Source: Mermis nigrescens (Eukaryota; Nematoda; Enoplea; Mermithida; Mermithidae). From it: a stretch of DNA of 64,000 nt. Of the stretch, positions 10,606 to 20,514 are shown one piece after another. Location: the NCBI GenBank assembly GCA_036768485.1, contig JAVLUZ010000651.1, positions 620,001 to 684,000 of the forward strand, given 5' to 3'. Within the stretch, counting starts at the first letter, position 1, and every line of letters begins with the position of its first letter. The position numbers were made by a program, and so were the translations under genes. The notes below the pieces were generated by a model that did not search any database, was not told where the DNA came from, and worked only from the letters and a program-made list of their open reading frames with translations.

Positions 10606-13302
10606 TAGTGATCGACCTGGGCCCCGGCCCCGGCCCCGGCAATCCCCGGCCATTTTTTAGCATCCCCGGCCCCGGCCGGGGCAAGGTCAAAAAAATGGCC
10701 GGGGCCGGGGAAAAATTTAGTGTAATTCGTATTTTGTAGAGGCTGTGATAATGGCACTTATTTATTAATGAGCAAGTGTTAATTCTTAGAACTGTACTGA
10801 TTAGACCATATGTATACTTACTTAGTCCTTGTTATAACTTTGCTACTGTGTATAAATGAGCTTTTACTGAATGAATTTTCAGAAAAATCTGCATGTTTTC
10901 GATCCCTCCACTTGACTTATTTAAACTAAATGCTACTTTTAACTCATTCATTCATAGCTATGGCTAAAAGATTCAGAGTTGACATATACGTTATATTTCT
11001 AGTTGGAAATTGTACGTTTTCAGCAAACTGTTTTTACAAAAAAAAACACTTTTACATTTGATTGAATGGGAACCGCATGCTTTAAAACGCGTTTCTTGTG
11101 TAATAGTTAATAGGACGGTGGTTAATTAAGGGCGAATGTAAACTACGCTGCAGAATTGCGTCCGATCCGATAAACTAAATATGTCTCATATAGTTTCCTA
11201 AGGTCCAGAGTTAAGGGATGGGTGAAATCTCAATTTGGAGGACCAGAAAATTAAGTGGTGGACTATTATTGGCCGACTCTATTTTGTTGTACGAGCTTGT
11301 GCTTGTACAACGATCTCCGAAAAGGTCTTTGGATGAGCTAACAAATTTTTGTAGCTATATTATATACATATATTTTTAAACATACACATTTTCGCATACT
11401 ATCAATATGTGACAGTGTTTTTTTGTACAATTTACCTTTGTATTATAATACCCGAAAGTCTTTGTACATTTGGTACCAGTGTTTTTTCTGTACACGGTAT
11501 GTTTGTGCTTGTACAAAGGTGGTCCCCAAAAAGTGTTTGTACATTTTGTACACATAAATTGTTGGTTACTATAATATGGTACAGTAGCGATTTTAGTGTG
11601 GTAAAACAGGGTCTTTCGACTTCTGATTGTATATTTTAGCTAATTTCTGGGTTTCTAACGCCAAAAATTTTTAAATTGTCTCAAAACGGCGCGGAGCGCC
11701 TAAAAATTTGACATTTTTCCATTCTAAGTACAAATTTTGCCATTTTTAAGATATATAGGACAGACAATTTTTCACATGGAGCGAAGCGCCGAAAATTTTT
11801 TGGTATTTTACACCTTTTTACAGTTTTTATCTTCCCAAAAATCTTTGTACATGTACAAAGATAGTCCTGAAAAGTCTTTGTACATCGGAAAAAATCTTTG
11901 GCAAATACAAAAAAACACTGTTTTGTACATGCAAATTTTTCAATATGGTACAGTAACGATTTAAATGTGGTAGAACATAGTTTTTCTACCTTTAGTAGTG
12001 TATTTGGTCAATTTTTAGGTTCCTGAATATTTGTCATTTTTCCATTTTTCCATTCTAAGCGCAGTGTTGCTTGTTACAAAATTTAATTCACATATTACAT
12101 TTTTTGTAATATTTCTGATTTTGTAGTACAAGTTATTTTAGCTTCTCAGTCGAGTTTTATGTGTGAATTCCATCAAAAGCTCATAAAAATTTCGGCACTT
12201 CGCGCCGAACTAATATTATCAACTAAATTCAGGCTGAATTATCACATTTAGAAGCACGGTCTTTTTGTATTCGGTGAAGAGTTTTGCTGATGTACAAAGA
12301 CGTTTCATGACCGTCTTTGTACATGTACAAAGATTTTTGAAGAACAAAAACTGTAAAAAGGTGTAGAATCCCTTGCGGCTGCAGAGTGGGGCCGCTTACC
12401 CTCCCCCTTCTGAAAATGGCTGAGAAATATACATGTGACAGGGGGTTTGGGCCATCCCCCATTGACGCTTTGAAGCCCCGAACTTCCTTGAAAGTCAGAA
12501 AATATTTGACCACCTTCCCCCATTTTTTGGCGAAAAGTGCACTTTTTTGGCTATTTTTCTGTGTTTTTAGCATTTTTGATCTATTCGCTCACCCCCTCCT
12601 TCAAAAAATCGCGAGGGACCCCTACCCTAGATTTCCAGCCGTTACATGTATACTGAGGGATCGTCATAAAATTTTAAGCGATTACATGCATGTTTTATAG
12701 TGATACTTTATCTATTTAGGTACTCTAGCTCACATTCTAAAATAATGTATCACTTCGTGAAATTCTAATAGTTAGGTACACTTTTGCCATACCAAAAAAT
12801 TAAGTTCAAAAAATTCAGAAGGTTTTCACCAATAATCGTCTGACAGTGACTTGTGTCTTGGACCCTGTGGGGGGTCCGTCCCCCTTATGGGAATGTGTGA
12901 TGTATCATTTATTACATCCAATACCTATTGCATCCAACCACTACAGCAGCAGTAGCAGTAGCGAAGATTTAAATGATATAGTGTGTGCTAATAGCAGCGA
13001 CATGAACTTTATTGATGATTCAGAAAATATAACACTGGACTAAATTTGTTTCTTGTGACATAAATAGTAATAAAACTTGATATGAAAAGGCGCACCTAAC
13101 TTTGCGCTTGCCATTTACTACTGAATGGAGCAGTCGCTCATTATTTCTTTTCCCATGCCCATTGCCCACCCCAAGTATGTGTCATGCAATAATATTTTCC
13201 TTGTCTGACCCCGGCCAGCCCCGGCCCCGGCCGGGGCCGGGGATTTTTTTTCAACCCCGGTACCGCCCCGCCGGCCAAAAAAGTTGCCCCGGTCGATCAC
13301 TA
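10606..13302 (+). mobile_element. hAT-type element, 8-bp TSD GTATTAGC, with a nested R3
   Basis: Flanked by GTATTAGC at 10598-10605 and 13303-13310. The ends are TAGTGATCGACC and GGTCGATCACTA, with CCCCGGCC-rich tracts inside each. It is homologous to 1370-3021 in the opposite orientation. The tail of the transposase frame (Ser-rich, then NSSDMNFIDDSENITLD, stop about 13042) survives near 12945-13042. R3 (11189-12899) is inserted into it; without that insertion the element would be about 1 kb. Confidence 0.85.
11189..12899. mobile_element. Family R3 non-autonomous element, TSD ATGTCTCA/ATGTATCA
   Basis: It interrupts the hAT element at 10606-13302: the other hAT copy (about 2430-2460, minus) reads straight across the insertion point. 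Flanking octamers are ATGTCTCA (11181-11188) and ATGTATCA (12900-12907). Starts TATAGTTTCCTAAGGTCCAG and ends TATGGGAATGTGTG. It contains R4-type modules (CTTTGTACATGTACAAAG, and an inverted CAGTGTTTTTTCTGTAC unit at about 11480-11926). No real ORF. Confidence 0.85.
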
Positions 13303-13476
13303 GTATTAGCTCACTATTTTGGGTGGAGTAGTCGGCCATTTTTAGGGGGTCACTTCAAATTTTTTGCCAAAATGGCAAATAATGGCCTAACAAAGTGGAG
13401 TTTTTCTCAAAAATTGGGGGTGGGGTGTTGAAATTTTAGTGTTTATGGGATGAGTAGAGACCTACTTTTTGTGGAG

Positions 13477-13974
13477 GCGGCCCGCAACTACCCGTTGCGC
13501 GTACGCCTACGTGCTCGTATCCTTATGTACGAAATCGACCCCGAAAGCCATATAGCCTCATCTTTACAGGAGCTTCAAATGCGCAAACGACCGGAGGCGA
13601 GCGACGAGCCGTCCGATTCGGTTACCTACGTTATCGATTCGCACGGTAACCCGCGACGGCTCGGCGTATCGATCGATCGACCGTCCGGTTCCGGCGCCGC
13701 TTCCGGCGCCGGCGCTCGTCGTCAGACGCGACCGGATTCGCCGTCGACGACGTCGACGGCGACGCTGTCGATCAGCGACGCGACGTCGTCGTCGACGTTG
13801 CGCGCTGGCGGCAGCGACGCGGCGTCGTTCGTCGAAAATCCGTTCGAAAAACGCCGATTAGCGGCCGAAAACGCCCAGCTGGCGTCGGGGCGCACGGCGG
13901 CGGCCGCGCCGCGCTTCGGGCCGTCGCGCGGCGTAGACGCGCGACAATTTTTGAAAACGCCCTGCTTCGATTGA
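13477..13974 (+). CDS. Unrecognised gene 1, terminal exon
   Basis: The exon starts in phase 0 after GTGGAG, matching the phase-0 end of the exon at 9101, and runs to a TGA at 13972-13974. It encodes about 165 residues. The first 40 or so look conserved (AARNYPLRVRLRARILMYEI). The rest is a low-complexity tail rich in Ser, Ala, Thr and Arg, typical of a disordered C-terminus. Acceptors at 13455 or 13458 would also join in frame directly to the exon ending at 902, so skipping of the 8948 exon is possible. A candidate poly(A) signal follows at 14091. The three exons together give about 305 C-terminal residues. Confidence 0.7.
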   Translation, partial: AARNYPLRVRLRARILMYEIDPESHIASSLQELQMRKRPEASDEPSDSVTYVIDSHGNPRRLGVSIDRPSGSGAASGAGARRQTRPDSPSTTSTATLSISDATSSSTLRAGGSDAASFVENPFEKRRLAAENAQLASGRTAAAAPRFGPSRGVDARQFLKTPCFD

Positions 13975-14090
13975 TCCGCGTCGCGTCGCGCGATCTACAG
14001 TAGTATGCCTACAGTAGGTTTGACGCGTTATCGGTCGCTCGGCTCGTTCCTTATGTAACTTTTTTCCCGTAAGCGTTTATCGCGATTCTC

Positions 14091-14096
14091 ATTAAA
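14091..14096 (+). terminator. Candidate polyadenylation signal of gene 1
   Basis: ATTAAA, the commonest variant of the eukaryotic poly(A) hexamer, lies 117 bases after the stop codon at 13974. Assigned from position and hexamer only. Confidence 0.4.
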
Positions 14097-14977
14097 CTTC
14101 CATATTGAATTATGCTCTGATCTTTGCCGCCCGATTTGAGAAATGAGAAAAAGTGTTCAGATTTAGCGCGATGTCTGGCTTTGGCCCATTTTTTGGCTCC
14201 TCGCATCGTCGCGTCGTTTTGTAATATTTATTTGAGTAAACGTTGATACTTAGTTTGTACGGTACGCAGCTCGGGAATTTGGCGTTTCTCCGTCGCAACG
14301 GCTGTTTAAAGGCCAAGAATGACTTTACACCGCTTCTACGACTTTACACTAATTCTGCGGTTTTACACTATTGTAAAATAGTCCTGCGCTCGATTAGCTT
14401 CGGTCATTTTGTAAGTGATGGATAGAAAATTTCTCCTAAATTTGACGTTTATCAACGAAAATTTTGCTCGAAAATTGCTTCGAGCCGCGTTAACTACTTT
14501 ACACTACAAGTTTTTTATCTTGCTAATTGATGTTAATTTAGGGTCGAGGCTTTAAGCCTGAGAAGCACCGAAGGAACAAAGTCCCGTCTTTTTAGTTTTT
14601 TAAAGATATGGAAAAATAATGTTCCTGCTTTCTGTTTAGTTTTAACTGCAAACTAGACGTTTATCTGTGGTTTAAACCAAAAACTGATCACAGGATTTGA
14701 TCTTTCGAGTCGACCTTTAAATTTCCTGTTTTGTTTGCGTAGATTTTTTGATTCCTGAGCTTGCTGTCTCGTTTACAATATTTCTTTCAGTACTGCATCA
14801 CGATTTACGTTCGTTTTGCGCATAAACGCTTGTTTACACTGCTTTGTTTGATTGCTCATGCGCGCGTTTTTTAAAGCTTTTTTGATGCAAATTTGTCTTT
14901 TGAAGTGCTAAACTAGTGACCTTAATAGTAAAGGTTAAAATGTAGAAATGAAGTGCGATGCGGACTGCTCATTCATG
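14097..14977. other. Intergenic DNA downstream of gene 1
   Basis: No gene seen. Unusual only for closely spaced TTTACAC boxes around 14322-14372. Confidence 0.4.
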
Positions 14978-15226
14978 CACACCTGGGCGTGGGGGGGCAT
15001 GCACCCCCCGAGTAACCAAAATACCCCCCCAGAAACCGAAATAAGCCCCCCATAATCCAATTTTTTAATTTTTTGTTTTATCGCAATTTTTTGATGCCAA
15101 TTGATAGTGCTCGATGAGAAACGTTGAAAATGGCGTTTTTCGCCATACTACCATTTTTAAGGTCATTTTTTGATGTTTGAAAAATTCTGCACCCCCCTGC
15201 CAGAATTTTGAGGCCGCTTAGCTATG
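14978..15226 (+). mobile_element. Family R1 MITE, TSD CATTCATG/CATTTATG
   Basis: Starts CACACCTGGGCGTGGGGG; ends near GCTTAGCTATG. The core TTTTTTGATGCCAATTGATA and GAGAAACGTTGAAAATGG is present. The flanking octamers differ at one position. Confidence 0.8.
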
Positions 15227-15630
15227 CATTTATGGCTTAAACTATGCGATCAAGTGACTTATTATTGGTCCTTTTAATTATCTATTTCTGAGAGATCTTG
15301 GCCGGAAATTTGTTTTTCCCTATTGTTAAGCCTAGCCCATAGTTGGAAAATTTTTTGGCACATAGTCCCTCTCATTTAGGTCGACGGCTGCTTGGCCTAG
15401 GTCTTGCCCAAAACTCTAAAGCTATTCTGTTCTGCAGACGTTTTCGGATAAAGTTGATGATTTTGAGTGTTAAGTCAAAAAATATTGTAAAGTTCCGTGA
15501 GGCGGTGTAAAGTCCGGCAAAATTTCAAATGCTGTTTGACGAGCGCCGTCTGCGTGAATAAGTAAAAATTTGTCATTCTCGAAATTTTCGTGTGATCGGT
15601 TGTTTAAAACTGATTGTTAACACTGTCATG

Positions 15631-15876
15631 CATAGGTGGGCGGCACCAACATTCTGGGGGGTGCAAGATTTTTCGAAGGTCGAAAATTGCCTTAAAAATA
15701 ATGGCATGGGGAAAAAACACCATTTTTTCAACGTTTCTCATCGAGCTTTATCCATTGGCATTAAAAAATTGCGACAAAAAAACAAAACAAAATTTCAAAA
15801 ATTGAATTTGGGGGGTATGTTGGTTTCTCGGAGGGGTGCATAGTGCATACCCCCAAACCCCCGACGCCCAGGTGTG
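15631..15876 (-). mobile_element. Family R1 MITE, TSD CTGTCATG/CTGTCATC
   Basis: Starts CATAGGTGGGCGGCACCAA and ends ACGCCCAGGTGTG. The octamers at 15623-15630 and 15877-15884 differ only at the last base. Two overlapping open frames here are repeat shadows. Confidence 0.85.
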
Positions 15877-15884
15877 CTGTCATC

Positions 15885-16830
15885 ATTTGACTGTTTTGTG
15901 TAGTCCGCCATAGGCGGCAGCGGTCGAATTCTGGGGGCTGAAGGGTTCAATGAGCCTAAATCGCCTAAAATAGCACCAAAAATCCAATTCTGAGGCCTAT
16001 CGATTTTTATTGGGGAGGATCCGCCAGATTCTGGGGAGTACAGAACAGACATGCACAGCATGAGAATTCAGGGGGTTTGTGAAATTTTAAGGTGCCTCTT
16101 TGGTCTGAAAATATACGTCAAAAAACACTGTTTTTCGGCGTTTATGACGACGCTACGCTCTATCGTTCTGGAGCTTGAAAACACAAGAAATCGAAAGAAA
16201 TTTAGAAAAGTCGGACAAATTGAACAAAATATAGTCAAAACACAAATATATAACGCAAGCGCCGGAAATATGACACTTTTGAGCAAATGGACAACTGAAA
16301 ACGCTCAATTGGCACGTTTTCTATGAATGTTTGGGAAATTTTCGGAATCTTCCGAAAAACCGCAAATTCTAGGGGGTGGAAAAATTTTTTCGGAGGTTGG
16401 GTGAAGCCCGTGGAGGCAGAACAAAGCTTTGCTCATCTCGTTATTTTTGGCTTTATTTTGTCTCGTCGCCTGTGTTTTTCAATCCGCAAAAAGCTAAAGA
16501 AATATATATAAATACTCATACGCGCATTCGATTGAAGCTTGACCGATAAAAAACGTTGACCGGCTCCTCGACTAAAATTTGTGTTGTGCACTCGTTCTAT
16601 TGATTCACTCGTCGTTATTTGTTTGGTAGCGTTACTTTATTTGAGGTTTTTTGTTTTTCTATCATTAAAATTTCAATATGACTGCTTTGCTTTGAATTTG
16701 AAGCAACGGTGAAATTAGTGTGTCAAAAATTGGTGTAAAAACCGCAACAACAAGCGACGTGAAATTAATGCAAGAAGGAGCGAGTAGAGGCTGTGTCGAA
16801 AATTGGTGTAAATCATAGCATGACCAAGAC
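15885..16830. other. Intergenic DNA, no gene recognised
   Basis: Contains C-run relics at 15900-16080 and a direct pair of AAATTGGTGTAAA phrases (about 16725-16810). No splice-bounded coding segment. Confidence 0.35.
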
Positions 16831-17047
16831 CAAAGGTGAGCGGCACCAAAGTTCTGGGGGGTGCAAGATTTTTTCAAAGGTCAAAAAATGGCCTTAAAAA
16901 TGGTGGTATGGCGAAAAAACATAATTTTTCAAGGTTTCTCATCGAGCACTATCCATTGGCATCAAAAAATTGCGAAAGAACAAAAATTGAATTCTGGGGG
17001 GGTATTTTGGTTTCTGGAGGGGTGCGTACCCCTCACGGCCAGGTATG
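16831..17047 (-). mobile_element. Family R1 MITE, decayed
   Basis: Starts CAAAGGTGAGCGGCACCAAA and ends GCCAGGTATG. Flanking octamers ACCAAGAC and ACCACTAC match at 6 of 8 positions. The standard core is present. Confidence 0.75.
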
Positions 17048-17904
17048 ACCACTACACGAGTAAAGCGGAATCCCTACCTAAAGTTGGTCGTTCCGCAATC
17101 CCCCTTAAAGTCAGATAATTTTTTACCCACCCACCGCGATTTTTTCGCGGAAACTTGGCTGCTTTTATTTTTTGCCATGTTTCTTCATTTACATTATTTT
17201 ATATTTATTTAATAAAGTAAATTTACGTATATTTTTTATGCTTACGTACACCCCTCTCTCCTAGAATGGCCGGGGAACCCCACCAAAACTTTTGAGCTGT
17301 TACATACTCGTATATGGCCAAGGCATATATACGTGGGCAACAACCGAATTCTGGGTGTCCAATGGGGTAAAATCGCTAAAAATAGCATCGGATCGAAAAA
17401 TTATATTATTTTGTGAGATTTCGGATTCTGGGAATACAGATCATTGATGTACAACATTTTTTAGTTAGTGAGTTTTCGGGCCGAAATGACCTACATATAT
17501 AGTCTGTTTCACACCATTTTGTGTAAAAATTTTAAAAATTGTCCGACAATAAGCCGATATATTGCGATTATAGCATTGGTTTGATATATAATTATCGTAA
17601 TCCGTCGGCTTACTTTCGAAAAAATTCTCAAAATTTATGCCCAACTTATGTGAAATAATTTTAACAATTCCTGGTCGATTCAGGCACTTGTATAGAAAAC
17701 TTTAGATTTTTGTTCATTCCTGGCTTTAATTTTGCCTCATTGTTCTATAAACCCCCTCCAAAATCGATAGACTCCCAGAATTGAATTTTTGGTTTTATTT
17801 TTGGCAATTTGGCCATATATTGCCCCCTGAATTTTGTTGCTGCTCATGTATGGGTCAAACCTCTTAACCCCTCGCCTGTGGGTGTGGTCCTGAACCACTA
17901 TTGG

Positions 17905-18140
17905 AACACCTGGGCGTGGGGGGTTTGGGGGTATGCACCCCCAGAAATCAAAATACCCCCTCCAGAATCCAATTTTTGAAAAATTTTTTGTGTTTTTCGC
18001 AAGTTTTTGATGCCAATGGATAGTGCTTGATTAGAAACGTCGAAAAATGATGTTTTTATCGCCATACCACCATTTTAAGGCCATTTTTTGACCTTCAAGA
18101 AATCTTGCACCCCCCAGAATTTTCTTGCTGCCCACGTATG
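17905..18140 (+). mobile_element. Family R1 MITE, 8-bp TSD ACTATTGG
   Basis: A perfect ACTATTGG duplication lies at 17897-17904 and 18141-18148. Begins AACACCTGGGCGTGGGG, ends CTGCCCACGTATG. Confidence 0.9.
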
Positions 18141-18148
18141 ACTATTGG

Positions 18149-19045
18149 CCATTATAATCTTAACTTTTTCGCAAAGGATGTTCTATATATAAACGTAGGG
18201 ATTTTAGAAGTTTTTCCGGTTTAAGACAAAAATTTGTACCTAATCATTTTTCGTTTGTAAAGATGGAAATGAGTCATTCGTATCACTATTTTATATCGAA
18301 AGCTAGGTTTTACTGTTATTGATTGCCAGAAGTAGGCTGCCTCTTTTTGAGAATCGCCGAATATTCCAGCCGCTAAATTTTTTTGCCTTCACTGCTGAAG
18401 ATCAAACTTACTATTTAGATCATTTTTGGCCATTTTTCGCCAAAACACTGGAGGCCATACTCCTCTTCCCTCACTCGTTAAGCAGCCGACTGCCCCCAAA
18501 TTTCGCTACTTTACGTTGGGACGCAAACTGATTTTCTGTAAATCTTTAGATAGGATTTCATCTTATCTCGTATTTTTATGAGACTGCCAAAATATTGTGT
18601 GATTCATTACGCATGACGTTGCTGACGTCATCTGGCTTTCTCATTTTTTTATATAACCACGAAGAAATGACGTCGTAGAGCTTACTTGTGCTTATTGATT
18701 TTTTCGCTTTCCTCACTGCTCAACCGAAGCACGCATCATGATGACATCATCAGCTTACTTAGCTGCAAATTTAGGGCTTATGTGAGCTTGATTCGCTGGT
18801 AAGCGCGATCCGGTTTCATGATGCAGTTTTTCACGTGCTTGGCAGTAATTGGTCCTGGATCGTTTGCTTCTGCGTTAGCTCATCGACTTTCATTTTTTAG
18901 TTGTTAGACGTACCTGCTTGAATGATACGGTAATTATCTGGCGAAAAATGTATTTAGCTGAACCAATAAATTACGTACTGTTGCGTTTCTGATATTTGAT
19001 TCTATATAACGTGTCATATTATGATATTGCAGAAGCATACGATGC
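18149..19045. other. Intergenic DNA, nothing recognised
   Basis: Includes ATGACGT-like words (about 18613-18680) but no gene or bounded repeat. Confidence 0.35.
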
Positions 19046-19053
19046 TTCGGAGC

Positions 19054-19204
19054 CAGGCCCGGTCTTAGGCATGTGCGGAGTGTGCGGCCGCACAGGGCCC
19101 CGGGGCCCCAAAGGGGGCCCCGCCACATGCACTATACAAATGCTTCCAATAAGTACCAAAAAGGTACCTCGCACAGGGCCCCCAAATGCCCAAGACCGGG
19201 CCTG
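19054..19204. mobile_element. Short GC-rich MITE, 8-bp TSD TTCGGAGC
   Basis: A 151-bp element. Its ends are inverted repeats CAGGCCCGGTCTTAGGCAT and (reverse complement) CAGGCCCGGTCTTGGGCAT. TTCGGAGC is repeated perfectly at 19046-19053 and 19205-19212. The inside holds GGGCCCCGGGGCCCC and a GTACC...GGTACC hairpin. Three overlapping ORFs across it are artefacts of its inverted structure. Confidence 0.9.
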
Positions 19205-19212
19205 TTCGGAGC

Positions 19213-20230
19213 GCATTGAATGTACAAGCGATGTATAGTACTGTAGTTTAACAGTCTAGAGTTTTGGACGGCTTTTGGATTGGCGGATTTAAGGGAAGGG
19301 CGGCCGCTCTCCCCGTCAGCCCAGAATAATTGGCGATATGAAGAATAGACGTGTAATCTGCAATGATTTTTGGCCGTCAGTGATCGTAATTTCTCAAAAA
19401 TTTTCCGGCGGTTCGCGCTGGATAAAACTTGTAATTGGCATTTGTTTGCTTTCTTGGCGGCCCGGCAGCCATACTTGTTTTAAAATGATTTCAAGAGCAG
19501 AGGCAGCTTTTCCAGCATAGTTTTCTTCTAATTTTAAAATTTTTCAACGTCCTGCAGCAAAGCTACAAATACAGGAAACCGAACAGTAATTGCTACAAAT
19601 ACAGGAAACCGAACAGTTTTAGAAGCCCTGAACGTTCTTCCGCTTCAATTTTATGAATTTTCCTCGCTTCGAGCCAGATTTTCGCTAAAATTAAAGAAAT
19701 AAAATGAATTTCTCGAGCTTAATTGCCGAAAATTTAAAATTTTCGGGAAAAAATGTGACGTCAGAATTTATTTCAACTAAAAGTAGACAACGTCCGAAAA
19801 AACGCTGTTTAGAACGTGAGGGTAAATTTTTGGAGCTATATTCTACTGCTTTCGGAAAAGTTGATACACCACTCCCCGCTACTGGCTAGAATAGTCGTTG
19901 TTCCATACACGTATAAATTTTGCAAGCCTCCGTCGTAATGATTAGCATAAAGTACACTCTAAGATGTGGCGTATTTATGCGATGGTGATGATTTAGGGTC
20001 CGTAGATGGTTATCTTTCGGATTTCGGAACTGCTTTTAGCTCACTTGTAACAGAGGATAGATGGAATCCGTCAAAAGTCGGCCGCCCCTCTTCCCCCATC
20101 CACCATGCCATTTTTAGGTGCTTTTTTACCATTTTTGGCCTAAAACTGCAGGTGCTTCTTCCGCCTACCCCATCGGCCGCCCTAAAAATGGTTGTAATCC
20201 CCCCAATCAGAATATCGAGGAGTTATATGT
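19213..20230. other. Intergenic DNA with a 26-bp tandem duplication
   Basis: GCTACAAATACAGGAAACCG plus AACAGT occurs twice in a row around 19560-19617. An R20-like block (GTCGGCCGCCCCTCTTCCCC, then GGAGTTATATGTATGG) occupies about 20047-20230. No gene. Confidence 0.5.
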
Positions 20231-20238
20231 ATGGCAAC

Positions 20239-20506
20239 CACACCTGGGCGTGGGGGTTTGGGGGGTATGCACCCCCCCCCAGAAACCAAAATACCCCCCC
20301 CCAGAAATCAAAATACCCCCCCCCCAGAATTCAATTTTTGAAAATTTTTTTCGCTTTTTTCGCAATTTTTTGATGCCAATGGATAGTGCTTGATGAGAAA
20401 CGTCAAAAAATGGTGTTTTTATCACCATACCATCGTTTTTAAGGCCATTTTTTGACCTTCAAAAAAATCTTGCACCCCCCCAGAAATTTCTTGCTGCCCA
20501 CGTATG
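20239..20506 (+). mobile_element. Family R1 MITE, 8-bp TSD ATGGCAAC
   Basis: A perfect ATGGCAAC duplication (20231-20238; 20507-20514). One of the best preserved copies: CACACCTGGGCGTGGGGG, repeated CCAAAATACCCCCC phrases, core TTTTTTGATGCCAATGGATA, then ACCATTTTTTGACC-like sequence and CTGCCCACGTATG. Confidence 0.9.
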
Positions 20507-20514
20507 ATGGCAAC

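Noticed and set aside
13118..13339. Frames across the GC-rich transposon ends, also 1372-1647 and 2880-3182
   Set aside because: Proline/glycine-rich translations of CCGGGGCC tracts; these are transposon termini.
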